Notes: generated by a model not told the origin, from the letters alone. A DNA stretch of 64,000 bases from Sphingomonas sp. NFR15 (GCF_900103265.1 NZ_FMWX01000007.1:186001-250000); one strand, 5' to 3'; shown: positions 1 to 8,744, counted from the first letter of the stretch. Translations and numbers: made by a program.

Positions 1-966
1 CTGCCGATGTTCATCACCGAGATCGACGGTCTCGACATCCACTTCATCCACGTTCGCTCGCGCCACGACCATGCCCTGCCGATGATCCTGACGCACGGCT
101 GGCCGGGCTCGGTGCTGGAATTCCTCAAGGTGATCGGGCCGCTGACCGACCCGACCGCGCACGGCGGCAAGGCCGAGGACGCCTTCCACCTCGTGATTCC
201 CTCGATTCCCGGCTTCGGCTTCTCGGCCCGGCCGACCACGATCGGCTGGGGTTCGGATCGCACGGCGCGCGCCTGGGCGACGCTGATGCGGCGGCTCGGC
301 TATGCGAAATATGTTTCGCAAGGCGGTGACTGCGGTTCGGTCATCTCGCAGCGCATGGCGTTGCAGAAGGTGCCGGGGTTGCTCGCCATCCACCTCAACA
401 TGCCCGCCGTCGTGCCGGCCGATATCGCCCGCACGCTCGCGGCCGGAGATCCCGCGCCGGCGACGCTCACGCCCAAGGAGCGCGGTGCGTTCGACCAGCT
501 CGCGGCCTTCTACCGGGACAATGCCGGCTATGCGATCGAGATGAACACCCGGCCGCAGACGATCGGCTATGCGCTGGTCGATTCGCCCGTCGCGCTCGCG
601 GCGTGGATGTACGAGAAGATCGCGCAATGGGTGTACGCGAACGGCGATCCGCTGCGCGTGCTGACGCGCGACGAAATCCTCGACGACATCTCGCTTTATT
701 GGCTGACCAGGACTGGCGCGTCGGCGGCGCGGATCTACTGGGAAGACCATAGCAACAACTTCAATGCGCGCGGCGTGATCGACCTGCCCGTCGCGGTGAG
801 CGTCTTTCCGGGCGAGATCTTCCGCGCTCCCCGGAGCTGGGCGGAGCGCGCCTACACCGACCTCTTCTATTTCAACGAAGCGCGCGGCGGCGGCCATTTC
901 GCCGCCTGGGAACAGCCCGCGATCTTCGCCGATGAGGTGCGCGCCGCCTTCCGATCGATCCGCTGA
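1..966 (+). CDS. Epoxide hydrolase, 5' end outside window
   Basis: The frame is open from base 1, so the gene begins upstream; 321 residues are visible. It resembles the EHN-type epoxide hydrolases (juvenile-hormone/microsomal type), which open epoxides through an alkyl-enzyme ester. Seen: the oxyanion-loop motif HGWPGS (visible residues 32-37), the nucleophile elbow GGDCGS with Asp110, and the C-terminal base region GGGHFAAWEQP. The family normally has Trp after the nucleophilic Asp (GGDWG); here it is Cys, a small oddity. The missing part is most of the EHN lid domain. A 32-bp gap leads to the ohr gene on the same strand, so the two may be cotranscribed. The family is clear; the substrate is unknown. 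Confidence 0.85.
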   Translation: MPMFITEIDGLDIHFIHVRSRHDHALPMILTHGWPGSVLEFLKVIGPLTDPTAHGGKAEDAFHLVIPSIPGFGFSARPTTIGWGSDRTARAWATLMRRLGYAKYVSQGGDCGSVISQRMALQKVPGLLAIHLNMPAVVPADIARTLAAGDPAPATLTPKERGAFDQLAAFYRDNAGYAIEMNTRPQTIGYALVDSPVALAAWMYEKIAQWVYANGDPLRVLTRDEILDDISLYWLTRTGASAARIYWEDHSNNFNARGVIDLPVAVSVFPGEIFRAPRSWAERAYTDLFYFNEARGGGHFAAWEQPAIFADEVRAAFRSIR

Positions 967-998
967 CCGATCCTTTACGCAGTATCAGGAGATAGACC

Positions 999-1412
999 AT
1001 GTCCGACACCAAGACGCTCTACACCGCCAACGTCCATGTCACCGGCGGACGCGACGGGGCCGCGCGGAGTTCCGACGGCCGGCTCGATCTCACGCTGTCG
1101 GTGCCGGGCGGGCCGGGGCAGGGCACCAATCCCGAGCAATTGTTCGCGGCCGGCTGGTCGGCCTGCTTCGAGGGCGCGATGGCGCACGCCGCGCGCGCCA
1201 AGGGCATCGCGCTTCCGCACGACCTCGCGATCGATGCCGAGGTGAGCCTGCGGCAGGGCGAGGACGGCTATTCGCTCGCCGCCCGGCTGACCGTCCGCGC
1301 GCCGGGGCTCGACGCGGATGTCGCGCGCCAGCTCATCGACACCGCCCACCGCACCTGCCCCTATTCGAAGGCGATCAAGGGCAACATCGACGCGGTCGTC
1401 ACACTCGCCTGA
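999..1412 (+). CDS. ohr: Organic hydroperoxide resistance protein (Ohr/OsmC family)
   Basis: A 137-residue cytoplasmic thiol peroxidase that reduces organic (fatty-acid) hydroperoxides, using dihydrolipoamide in known members. Both reactive cysteines are present: Cys56 in GWSACFEG and Cys120 in HRTCPYSKA, the Ohr arrangement. The GGRDG motif near residue 16 carries the conserved Arg, and the C-terminal SKAIKGNIDAVVT matches Ohr. The length equals the family norm. The ATG follows a short purine-rich stretch (CAGGAG) about 8 bases upstream. Neighbours are hydrolases, which suits a detoxification group. No OhrR regulator is visible nearby. Confidence 0.93.
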   Translation: MSDTKTLYTANVHVTGGRDGAARSSDGRLDLTLSVPGGPGQGTNPEQLFAAGWSACFEGAMAHAARAKGIALPHDLAIDAEVSLRQGEDGYSLAARLTVRAPGLDADVARQLIDTAHRTCPYSKAIKGNIDAVVTLA

Positions 1413-1434
1413 CCGTTCCCGAAAGGAAAACGCC

Positions 1435-2214
1435 ATGAAAACGTTCCTCGCCGGCGGGCTCGCGCTCGCCGCGGCCCTCATCGCGCCTACCGCGCAGGCG
1501 CAGGCGCCTGCCAAGCCCATCATCGTGCTCGTCCACGGCGCCTTCGCGGACTCGTCGAGCTGGAACGGGGTGATCCCGATCCTGCGCAGAGACGGCTATT
1601 TCGTGATCGCGATGGAAAACCCGCTGCGCGGGGTGCGCAGCGACGCGGCCGAGATCACGAGCGTCGTCTCGCGCCTGAAGGGGCGGGTCGTGCTGGTCGG
1701 CCATTCCTATGGCGGCTCGGTCATCAGTGCCGCCGCGACCGGTGCGGCCAACGTCAAGGCATTGGTCTATGTCAGCGCCTTCGCGCCCGACGCGGGCGAG
1801 ACCGCGCTCGGGCTGAGCGGCAAGTTCCCCGGCAGCACGCTCGCCGGTGCACTCACGCCACCCGTACCGCTACCGGGTGGCGGCAAGAACCTCTACATCG
1901 TGCAGGGCAAGTTCCCCGCGCAGTTCGCCGCCGACGTCGACCCGGCACGGGCATATCTGATGTCGGTCGGGCAGCGCCCGATCGCGGCGGGGGCGCTCAC
2001 CGAGCCGTCGCCCCAACCGGGCTGGAAGCGCATCCCGTCCTACTTCGTCTATGGCGACCGCGACCGCAACATCCCGCCCGCCGCGCTCGGCTTCATGGCG
2101 GCGCGTGCGCACGCCCGGCAGACGGTGGTCGTGAAGGGCGCGTCGCACGTCGTCATGGTTTCGCATCCGGGCGAGGTCGCGCAGGTGATCGAACGCGCCG
2201 CAGCGACCCGCTGA
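1435..2214 (+). CDS. Exported alpha/beta hydrolase
   Basis: A 259-residue protein with a Sec signal peptide (residues 1-23, ending AQAQA). The ATG at 1435 was chosen over longer frames because it follows GAAAGGAAAA and starts the signal peptide directly. The alpha/beta-hydrolase core is clear: LVHGAFADSSSW (oxyanion region, 33-43), nucleophile Ser91 in GHSYGGS, acid Asp in YGDRDRNIPP (about 208-210) and base His238 in GASHVV. This resembles the small esterase group that includes plant-type methyl esterases. It lies 22 bp after ohr and is followed by a strong hairpin. Ester hydrolysis in the periplasm is likely; the substrate is unknown. Confidence 0.85.
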   Translation: MKTFLAGGLALAAALIAPTAQAQAPAKPIIVLVHGAFADSSSWNGVIPILRRDGYFVIAMENPLRGVRSDAAEITSVVSRLKGRVVLVGHSYGGSVISAAATGAANVKALVYVSAFAPDAGETALGLSGKFPGSTLAGALTPPVPLPGGGKNLYIVQGKFPAQFAADVDPARAYLMSVGQRPIAAGALTEPSPQPGWKRIPSYFVYGDRDRNIPPAALGFMAARAHARQTVVVKGASHVVMVSHPGEVAQVIERAAATR

Positions 2215-2219
2215 CGCGC

Positions 2220-2249
2220 CGCGCCGGCGGCTTACCTTCCGCCGGCGCG
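2220..2249. terminator. GC-rich hairpin between convergent genes
   Basis: Arms GCGCCGGCGG (2221-2230) and CCGCCGGCGC (2239-2248) are perfectly complementary around an 8-base loop, with one extra C-G pair outside (2220/2249). It sits 6 bases past the stop of the plus-strand hydrolase and 51 bases before the end of the minus-strand cytochrome, so it can serve as a bidirectional terminator. There is no clear T-run. Confidence 0.6.
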
Positions 2250-2300
2250 CATGTTCAGGGTCGGCGCTGCCTCCAATCCTAGCCGACCATTTGCGTTCGT

Positions 2301-2831
2301 TCAGCGCGCGTAATCGGTGAAAACCAGATCCGCGGATTTCGGCAGTTTCGTGTGACAGGCGACGCACGAGCGGGTGAGTGTCTCGTCGCGATTGGCCTTT
2401 CCGCCCTCGAACTGGCCGTAGCCCCAGCCACCGCTTGAGGCATAGCGCCTCGCGTCCTTCACGCTCACCTGTACGTTGGTCGGCGCGCCGGCAACGAAGG
2501 ACTGCGGGGCCGGGAACACGGCGTCGTTGCGCGGCGACGATTGGTAGCGCCACGCGAGACGAACGATCGTCGCCCCGTCCGGGAACGGGCGCGTGCCGGC
2601 GCGAAAGGCTTTCACGGCGATGTCGTTGCCAAGGATCGCGCGGATGTCGTTGGTCTTGCCGTTCTCCTGAGCGACGCTGATGAGCTTCCAGTCCCGGTAG
2701 CCGGGCGGTAGCCTTACCCCATAGACGGGCGACGCCTCGGCGGGATCGGCCGCTCGTGCCGCAACCCTCGGGAGCGCGACGACGAGGAACAGCGCCACGG
2801 CCGCGCTGAGCGCTGGTCGCGCGGCGATCAT
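2301..2831 (-). CDS. Cytochrome P460-family c-type haem protein
   Basis: A 176-residue exported protein with an N-terminal signal sequence (residues 1-27) and one haem-attachment motif, CVACH, at residues 156-160 near the C-terminus, as in cytochrome P460. Other P460-like features are YGVRLPPGYRDWKLI (about 37-51), FPDGATIVRLAW (83-94) and the end LPKSADLVFTDYA. Classical members oxidise hydroxylamine, but many homologues in heterotrophs have no known role. Its ATG overlaps the stop of the upstream hydrolase by 4 bases (ATGA), so translation is probably coupled. Confidence 0.85.
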   Translation of the reverse strand: MIAARPALSAAVALFLVVALPRVAARAADPAEASPVYGVRLPPGYRDWKLISVAQENGKTNDIRAILGNDIAVKAFRAGTRPFPDGATIVRLAWRYQSSPRNDAVFPAPQSFVAGAPTNVQVSVKDARRYASSGGWGYGQFEGGKANRDETLTRSCVACHTKLPKSADLVFTDYAR

Positions 2832-3874
2832 GCCAGTCGCGCCACATCGAGGACGGCGCGCGCGAAGGCGGCCGGCGCCTCCTGCGGGAGGTTGTGGCCG
2901 ATCCCGCCGGTGATGCGCCGGTGCGCATACGGGCCCGTGAACTTCGCGCGGTAATTCGCCGGCTCGGGGTGCGGCGCGCCATTGGCATCGCCCTCCATCG
3001 TGATCGCCGGGATCGACACCGCCGGCGCGGCGGCGAGCTTCGCCTCCGCCGCGTCATATTTGGCCTCGCCTTGGGCGAGCCCGAGCCGCCAACGGTAATT
3101 GTGGACCACGATATCGACATGATCCGGGTTGGCGAAGGAAGCGGCGGAGCGTTGATACGTGGCATCGTCGAATGCCCATTTCGGCGACGCCAGCTCCCAG
3201 ATCTGCCGGTTGAAGGCGTTGGTGTTGGCGGCATAGCCCCTCTTGCCGCGTTCAGTCGCGAAGTAGAATTGATACCACCACTGCAACTCCTGCCTTGGCG
3301 GCAACGGCTTGGCGCCGGCGGCCTGGCTACCGATCAGATAGCCGCTGACCGAAACAAGCGCCTTGCAGCGCTCCGGCCAGAGCACCGCCAAGATGTCGGC
3401 GGTGCGGCCGCCCCAATCGAACCCGGCGACGATCGCCTGTTTGATGCGGAGCGCGTCCATGAGCGTGATGGCGTCGGTCGCCAGCGCGGTCGGCTGCGCG
3501 TTGCGGGCGATCTCGGGCGACCGCAGCAGCGTGGTACCATAGCCGCGCAGATGCGGGACCACGACGCGGTAACCCCTCGCGACCAGCAGCGGCACCACCT
3601 CCGCGAAGCTGTGGATGTCGTAGGGCCAGCCGTGGAAGAGCATGACCACCGGGCCATTTGCCGGCCCCACGTCGACATAGCCGACGTTGAGATCGCCGGC
3701 GTCGATCTGCCGCACCGGCCCGAGCGTGGAGGCGGTACGGGTGATGGGGCGGCGTGGTGCGACCGCCGTGTGCGCGTTCGCGGCGCCGCCGAGCAGCGCG
3801 GCGGCACCTGCGGCGGCGGCGGTGACGAAATTTCGGCGATTCGTGTCGACAGCGTCGGTCGGGGCGATGTCCAT
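2828..3874 (-). CDS. Tat-exported alpha/beta hydrolase (epoxide hydrolase/dehalogenase type)
   Basis: A 348-residue protein with a twin-arginine signal (NRRNFVTAAAAGAAALLGG, residues 12-30). Core motifs: HGWP at 81-84, nucleophile Asp153 in GFDWGGR, and base His327 in GGIGHNLPQE. An Asp nucleophile followed by Trp is typical of epoxide hydrolases and haloacid/haloalkane dehalogenases. An AGGAGG box lies about 7 bases before the ATG. It is first in a two-gene unit with the cytochrome P460 gene. The product is probably folded in the cytoplasm before export. Epoxide hydrolase and dehalogenase cannot be told apart from motifs alone. Confidence 0.85.
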   Translation of the reverse strand: MDIAPTDAVDTNRRNFVTAAAAGAAALLGGAANAHTAVAPRRPITRTASTLGPVRQIDAGDLNVGYVDVGPANGPVVMLFHGWPYDIHSFAEVVPLLVARGYRVVVPHLRGYGTTLLRSPEIARNAQPTALATDAITLMDALRIKQAIVAGFDWGGRTADILAVLWPERCKALVSVSGYLIGSQAAGAKPLPPRQELQWWYQFYFATERGKRGYAANTNAFNRQIWELASPKWAFDDATYQRSAASFANPDHVDIVVHNYRWRLGLAQGEAKYDAAEAKLAAAPAVSIPAITMEGDANGAPHPEPANYRAKFTGPYAHRRITGGIGHNLPQEAPAAFARAVLDVARLA

Positions 3875-4085
3875 GGCGGTTCCTCCTGACTATGCGGTGC
3901 CGCCGAAATAGCGCGGCACGCGCGCGCGCACCCGTTAGGCGCTGTTATGCGCTGTCAGCCTCCTGCCGCACCAGCGTCCGCGCGCGACGGGGAACATGAA
4001 CTAACACCCCCTAACTGGCACCTGAGGCCGTGCTGGTGATGATGACCTGCGCGTCCGGCCGCAATCCTTCGGGCCGGCTTTGTAG

Positions 4086-4544
4086 ATGGGAAACGACATG
4101 CCCCAACCCAGCCTCGCGATGGCGCGGCACGTCCGCGATGCCGAGAACGCGTGGAACAGGCGCGATCTTGACGCGATCGTGTTCGGCAACACCATTGATT
4201 GCCACTGGCGTGACCGCGTCCACTTCCTGTGGGGGCGCGAGCAGATCCGCGCTCATGCGCAGCGCCAGGTCTGCCGCGAGATCGACGCGCGCGTGCTCCT
4301 GGAAGGCTGGGCCGAAGGGGTGGGACGCCTGTCGCTTCGCTTCGCCCGCGAGTTTCGCGATGACGGCGGAACGTGGTTCCGCGTTTATGGCAGCGAAGAC
4401 CTTCAGTTGGATGCCGCCGGCCTCGTCACCCGCCGCCTGACCGCGGCCAACGAACTGCCGATCGCGGAGTACGAGCGCGCGCTGCGTTGGCCGGCCGGTG
4501 CGCGCCCGGACGACCACCCGACTTTGTCCGAGCTGGGTTTCTGA
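4086..4544 (+). CDS. DUF1348/SnoaL-like (NTF2-fold) protein
   Basis: A 152-residue small soluble protein of the nuclear-transport-factor-2-like fold. It keeps the DUF1348 pattern: WNRRDLDAI near residue 23, DCHWRDRVHFLWGREQIRAH near 38, a central FxDDGGTWFRVYGSEDLQ stretch, and LTAANELPI near 119. No function is established for this group. A second ATG 12 bases inside (4098) has a better-placed GGGAAA and may be the true start. It is divergent from the hydrolase/P460 unit, with a 211-bp gap containing two copies of GCGCTGT ten bases apart and nothing else I recognise. Confidence 0.75.
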   Translation: MGNDMPQPSLAMARHVRDAENAWNRRDLDAIVFGNTIDCHWRDRVHFLWGREQIRAHAQRQVCREIDARVLLEGWAEGVGRLSLRFAREFRDDGGTWFRVYGSEDLQLDAAGLVTRRLTAANELPIAEYERALRWPAGARPDDHPTLSELGF

Positions 4545-4548
4545 TCCC

Positions 4549-5781
4549 TCAGGCGGCAGCGCCAAATTCGAGTCCGCGCGTTTCGGGAAGTAGCGCCACT
4601 GCGATCAGTACGAGGCTGTAGGAAAACGCTACATACAGCCCGATCGCGGGCGCGATGCCGAACGCGGCGATGCTTGCCCCGATAGCCAGTGGCCCCGCGC
4701 CTGCGAGACCCCGGCCGACGTTGTAGCAGAAGCCGAGCCCGGAGCCTCGCAGCCGGGTCGGGAACAGTTCGGTCAGCACCGGGGTGATCGCGCTGTAAAG
4801 GCCGAGTGCGAACAGGCCGATCACGGCGTTCAGGGCAAGGAAAGCGAAGGCCGGGAGCGGCAGGAAGGTGGCGGCGAGCACCGCCGCGATGCCACCGACC
4901 GCGAAGGTGGCGAGCGTCAGCCTGCGACCGGCGCGATCGCCGAGCCAGCCGCCAAGAAGGTAACCGGCGAACGAGCCGCCGATGAGGGTGGCCACGTGCG
5001 ATGTCGCCTGTGCCGCCGTCATCGCGTGTTCGAGGCGGAGCATGGTCGGCCACCAAGTCGCCAGCGCCCAGTAACCGCCATGCGTGCCGGTCGCGAGGAT
5101 GCTGCCGCGCAGGGTGCGTCCGCGCGTAACGCTTGAGAAGATCGCATGCCAGTCGCCCTCGGCCTGCGGACTAGAGAAGCTCGGCGTCTCGTCGAGGCGG
5201 GTGCGAAGCCAGTACACCCAAGCGGCCGGTAGCAGCCCGACGAAAAAGGTGGCCCGCCAGCCGAGCTCGGGAGGTAGGCGCCAGAGCGCCACCGCCGTTA
5301 CGACCGCGGCAATCGCCCAGCCGAGTGCCCAAGCGCTCTGAACGGAGCCCGTAACGCGCCCGCGTGTCGCAGGCGCGGCAACCTCGGCGATGAAGACCGC
5401 GCCCACCGCCCATTCGGCACCAAACCCGACGCCCTGGACGATCCGGGCGAGCAGCAGTTCGTCGTAGGAGCGGGCGAGACCACATACCGCGCTCGATATC
5501 GCGAGCCACAGGATCGTGAGCCGGAGCACCCGTACCCGTCCGATCCGATCGGAGACCATGCCGGCGACCCAGCCGCCAATCGCGCCGGAGAGCAGCGCGG
5601 CGGTGGCGAGGACGCCCGCGCGCGACGGGGACATATGCCAGAGGATGAGCAGCACGGGCAGGACGAAGGCGTAGAGCTGCACGTTCATGGCATCGAGGAT
5701 GAACCCGCCATAGGTGCTCCAGACGGCACGCCGTCCCTCCGCGTCCAGATCGCGATACCAGCGCGGGCTCATGCGGCCCAT
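4549..5781 (-). CDS. MFS transporter (carboxylate/sugar-acid symporter type)
   Basis: A 410-residue major facilitator protein with about 12 membrane segments. It has the loop 2-3 motif GMVSDRIGRVRVLR (about 74-87), the repeat GGWLGDRAGRR in the second half, and the GFGAEWAVGAVFIAE stretch seen in the sialate/lactate/aromatic-acid symporter group. Its start overlaps the end of the ABC-F gene by 13 bases, so the two are cotranscribed. Pairing with an ABC-F protein and a divergent TetR gene could suggest drug export, but the sequence type favours uptake of organic acids. Substrate unknown. Confidence 0.8.
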   Translation of the reverse strand: MGRMSPRWYRDLDAEGRRAVWSTYGGFILDAMNVQLYAFVLPVLLILWHMSPSRAGVLATAALLSGAIGGWVAGMVSDRIGRVRVLRLTILWLAISSAVCGLARSYDELLLARIVQGVGFGAEWAVGAVFIAEVAAPATRGRVTGSVQSAWALGWAIAAVVTAVALWRLPPELGWRATFFVGLLPAAWVYWLRTRLDETPSFSSPQAEGDWHAIFSSVTRGRTLRGSILATGTHGGYWALATWWPTMLRLEHAMTAAQATSHVATLIGGSFAGYLLGGWLGDRAGRRLTLATFAVGGIAAVLAATFLPLPAFAFLALNAVIGLFALGLYSAITPVLTELFPTRLRGSGLGFCYNVGRGLAGAGPLAIGASIAAFGIAPAIGLYVAFSYSLVLIAVALLPETRGLEFGAAA

Positions 5782-7358
5782 GCGTCTGCCTCGATCTGGC
5801 GCGAGATCGAGATGTTCCGCAGGAACGGCTCGTCATGACTGACGACGAGCAGCGCACCGTCGTAAGCTTGCAGCGCGGTTTCGATCGCGGCGATCGAGTC
5901 CAGGTCGAGATGGTTGGTCGGCTCGTCGAGGATCAGCAGTTCGGGCGGCTGATCGGCGCCGAGGCGACAGGCGAGCCCCGCGCGCAGCATCTGACCTCCG
6001 CTCAGCGTGCCGACCTGCTGGAGCGCGGCATCGGCCCGGAACAGAAAGCCGGCGAGGGCGGCGCGGCACGCATTCTCGGTCGCGCCTGGATTCAGGTGCT
6101 TGAAATTCTCGAGGATCGTCGCGTCGGGATCGAGGAACGCGACCTGCTGGTCGACCATCGCCATGGTCGCGGCGACGTGGATATTCCCGGAAAAAGGGGC
6201 GAGTTCACCGCCGATGAGCTTCAGGAGCGTCGTCTTGCCCGATCCGTTGGACCCGACGATCGCGATCCGATCCGGCCCCACAATCGACAGGTTGAAGCGC
6301 CGGACTATCGGTGCTGCCGGATCATAGCCGCCCGATACACCCGCCATCGATAGCACCGTTCGGCCGGCGGGAAGGTTGGTCGAGGGGAGCACGATCGAGA
6401 GCTTCTGCAATCTCTCGACGCGTTCGTGGGCGGCCGCGGCCGCCGCGTCCGCCTGAGCCGACAGCCTTTCCGCCAAGCGAATATTATTGCCGCGGGTCGC
6501 CTCGGCCGCGTTCTTGCGCGCGCCCAGCAGGATGCGGGACATGTCCCCTTTCGCTGCCTTGCGGGCGCCCGCGGCCTCTCGCCTCAACTGTCGCTCTTTC
6601 GCTGTACGCGCGTCGCGCTCGGCCGTGGCCCGCTGCTTCCGAGCGTGAGCGAGATCCTGCGCGGCGGCACTGAGTTCTACCGCCTTTCGCGCCTGGTACT
6701 GGGTCCAATTGCCACCGTAACGGGAAGCGCCCAAGCTGGTCATCTCGACGATGGCGTCCACACGGTCGAGGAGTTCGCGGTCGTGGCTGACGATGATGAG
6801 CCCGGCTTTCCAGTTTTCCACCAATCGCGCGACCGCATCACGACCCGCACGGTCGAGATTGTTGGTCGGCTCGTCGAGCAGGAGGAAGTCAGGGCTCGCG
6901 AAAATGGCCGCCGCGAGCAGCGCCCTGGTGCGCTGACCGCCGGAGAGCGCCGCCAGCGGGGTGGAGATGCCCACATCCAGATCAACCTGCGCCAACGCGT
7001 CGCAGACTCGCTCCTCCAACGTCCAGTCCGCGACCGCTAGATCATCGAGCGTTGCCGTGCCGGTCTCGGCACGCCGTAGGACGGCAAGCGCCTCGGTGAG
7101 GCCGAACAGCTCCGCGATGGTCGCGCATTCTTCCGCGCTGACCCGCTGCCGCATCAGCCGGACGGTCCCGTCGATGCTCACGCGTCCAGCGGTCGGTGTA
7201 AGGTCGTGAGACAGGATATGGAACAACGTCGTCTTGCCCACGCCATTGCGCCCGACCAGCCCGACCCGCTCCCGCGAAAAGCTGAGATCGAGCCCGCTGA
7301 AAACGGCGCGTCCGTCAGGGGTCGCCCAGGCAAGGTCAGATAGGCTAATCGAAGGCAT
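5769..7358 (-). CDS. ABC-F family ATP-binding protein
   Basis: A soluble 529-residue protein with two ABC domains and no membrane segments. First domain: Walker A GRNGVGKTT, signature LSGGQRTR, Walker B LLLDEPTNNLD. Second domain: Walker A GSNGSGKTT, signature LSGGQMLR, Walker B LILDEPTNHLD. A charged Arg/Lys/Ala-rich linker lies between them. ABC-F proteins act on ribosomes as translation or antibiotic-resistance factors. The start was set at 7358 (MPSISLSD), where homology begins; an in-frame ATG at 7367 is also possible and neither has a good ribosome-binding site. It is divergent from a TetR gene 81 bp away and overlaps the downstream MFS gene. Confidence 0.85.
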   Translation of the reverse strand: MPSISLSDLAWATPDGRAVFSGLDLSFSRERVGLVGRNGVGKTTLFHILSHDLTPTAGRVSIDGTVRLMRQRVSAEECATIAELFGLTEALAVLRRAETGTATLDDLAVADWTLEERVCDALAQVDLDVGISTPLAALSGGQRTRALLAAAIFASPDFLLLDEPTNNLDRAGRDAVARLVENWKAGLIIVSHDRELLDRVDAIVEMTSLGASRYGGNWTQYQARKAVELSAAAQDLAHARKQRATAERDARTAKERQLRREAAGARKAAKGDMSRILLGARKNAAEATRGNNIRLAERLSAQADAAAAAAHERVERLQKLSIVLPSTNLPAGRTVLSMAGVSGGYDPAAPIVRRFNLSIVGPDRIAIVGSNGSGKTTLLKLIGGELAPFSGNIHVAATMAMVDQQVAFLDPDATILENFKHLNPGATENACRAALAGFLFRADAALQQVGTLSGGQMLRAGLACRLGADQPPELLILDEPTNHLDLDSIAAIETALQAYDGALLVVSHDEPFLRNISISRQIEADAWAA

Positions 7359-7439
7359 GGAGATCATCGAAAGTAAACGGCACGGTTTCGTGTCGTTAAC
7401 AGTGAATAGCGAAATGGACAAGGTGTGGAGGCCGTTGGC

Positions 7440-8057
7440 GTGATCGAACGTGCAAGCGGTGGACGCCCGACCCAGGCCGAGGCCGCTGCGCGCAGCGAAG
7501 CCCTGCTCGATACCGCGCGCGCACTGTTCTCCGAGAAGGGCTATGCCGGAACCACGATCGACGAGGTCGCAACGGTGTTGCGATCGTCCAAGCACACGAT
7601 CTACCGGCGCTATGCCAACAAGCTCGTTTTGCTGGAGGCGGTGGTCGACCGCGACGTAGAACGCTTCCGGGCGGCGTTGATCGAAGCCGCTCGTACCGAG
7701 GCGGACCCGCTCCTGAAGCTGCGAGCTGTCGCGCGTACCTATTTCGGCTTCTCGGCGTCGCCGGGCTACGCAACGCTCTATATCGCGATCGCGCTGGAGG
7801 CCGGCCGGTCCGATCATCTGCGGGCCAAGCTTCGTCTGTGGTCCGCCGCCGCGCTCGAACCTATGTGCGACGGGATCAGGGCTGCCGCACCCGAACAGGG
7901 GTGGGATCTCGATCAGGCCATGAATATCGCCGAGATCCTGATCGACCTGCTCGACGGCGCCGCCAGCCGCTCTAAATGGTCCGACTCACCGCACTGGGAA
8001 CCGGATGCCGTGTTCGAGATGCGTTGGCAGTTGTTCTTGCGCGCGGTCCACCCCTGA
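7440..8057 (+). CDS. TetR/AcrR transcriptional regulator
   Basis: A 205-residue protein with an N-terminal TetR helix-turn-helix: helix 2-3 region GTTIDEVATVLRSSKHTIYRRYANK at about 38-61 (written here as the two halves GTTIDEVATVL and SSKHTIYRRYANK). I chose the GTG at 7440 because GGAGG (7427-7431) sits 8 bases upstream; a second in-frame GTG lies at 7425. The C-terminal ligand domain matches no specific subfamily I know. It is divergent from the ABC-F/MFS pair and is the obvious candidate repressor. The short gap holds GTTAAC and flanking TTTCG (7386-7390) and CGAAA (7410-7414) arms, a weak operator candidate. Confidence 0.85.
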   Translation: MIERASGGRPTQAEAAARSEALLDTARALFSEKGYAGTTIDEVATVLRSSKHTIYRRYANKLVLLEAVVDRDVERFRAALIEAARTEADPLLKLRAVARTYFGFSASPGYATLYIAIALEAGRSDHLRAKLRLWSAAALEPMCDGIRAAAPEQGWDLDQAMNIAEILIDLLDGAASRSKWSDSPHWEPDAVFEMRWQLFLRAVHP

Positions 8058-8103
8058 AATCAGCCGCCTCGTCATTGCGGCATCGAAATCCGCGCGCGGC
8101 ATA

Positions 8104-8119
8104 TTGAACAATCGTTCAA
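8104..8119. promoter_or_regulatory. Palindromic operator before TetR gene
   Basis: TTGAACAATCGTTCAA has perfect 6-base arms (TTGAAC/GTTCAA) around a 4-base centre and lies 18 bp before the TetR ATG, where a self-repressing TetR would bind. A related copy occurs before the quinone oxidoreductase gene. Confidence 0.6.
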
Positions 8120-8137
8120 ATATCCTATCTCAGGTGC

Positions 8138-8704
8138 ATGGCAAGACCAAAGGAATTCGATGAGGATGCGGCGATCGATGCCGCGGTCGGGGTGTTTCGC
8201 GAGCATGGCTACGAGGGCACTTCGGCACAGATGCTCGTCGATGCCATGGGGATCGGGCGGCAGAGCCTCTACAACACATTCGGTGACAAATGGGGGATCT
8301 ACCGGGCTGCGGTACGCCGTTACGGACTCTGCGAGACGAACGCACACCGCGAGGCACTCGCCAGTCGGCCCGCAGCGATCGACGGCATACGCGCAATGCT
8401 GGAGAGGGTCGTCGGCGAAGCGGAGCGGGGGTGTCTGGGCGTCGGCTCGATCGTCGAGTTCGGCCAGCTTCACGCCGAGTTGACCGAAATCCGCACCGCG
8501 ATCGGCGGCGCTCTGCGGGATCTACTCATCCGCACGGTCGAGCGCGGACAGGCTGAGGGTGATATCGCGATCGATCTCGATCCGGCAACGATCGCGACCT
8601 TCATCGTCGCGTCGATCGCTGGACTCCGTATCGCCGCGCGCGGCGGTGCCTCGCCCGAGCATCTCGCCGCTCTGGTCGACCTCGCACTACGCGCGCTGCG
8701 CTAA
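8138..8704 (+). CDS. TetR/AcrR transcriptional regulator (YxaF/LmrA-like)
   Basis: A 188-residue regulator starting MARPKEFDEDAAIDAA, typical of the TetR group that controls quinone or nitroreductase-type enzymes. The helix-turn-helix covers about 27-50, with GTSAQMLVDAMGIGRQSLYN as core. The C-terminal half carries RGCLGVGSIVEF, a conserved ligand-domain segment of this subgroup. The operator at 8104-8119 and the related site before the next gene suggest that it represses itself and the quinone oxidoreductase gene 40 bp downstream. Expect release by an electrophile or quinone; this is inference. Confidence 0.85.
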   Translation: MARPKEFDEDAAIDAAVGVFREHGYEGTSAQMLVDAMGIGRQSLYNTFGDKWGIYRAAVRRYGLCETNAHREALASRPAAIDGIRAMLERVVGEAERGCLGVGSIVEFGQLHAELTEIRTAIGGALRDLLIRTVERGQAEGDIAIDLDPATIATFIVASIAGLRIAARGGASPEHLAALVDLALRALR

Positions 8705-8718
8705 TTTTTATCGTGTTT

Positions 8719-8734
8719 TGGAATGATCGTTCAA
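8719..8734. promoter_or_regulatory. Second copy of TetR operator-like site
   Basis: TGGAATGATCGTTCAA matches the 8104-8119 palindrome at 13 of 16 positions, including the whole ATC-GTTCAA half. It lies 10 bases before the quinone oxidoreductase ATG and touches its AAGGAG ribosome-binding site, so a bound repressor would block expression. Confidence 0.5.
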
Positions 8735-8744
8735 GGAGTTTGAG

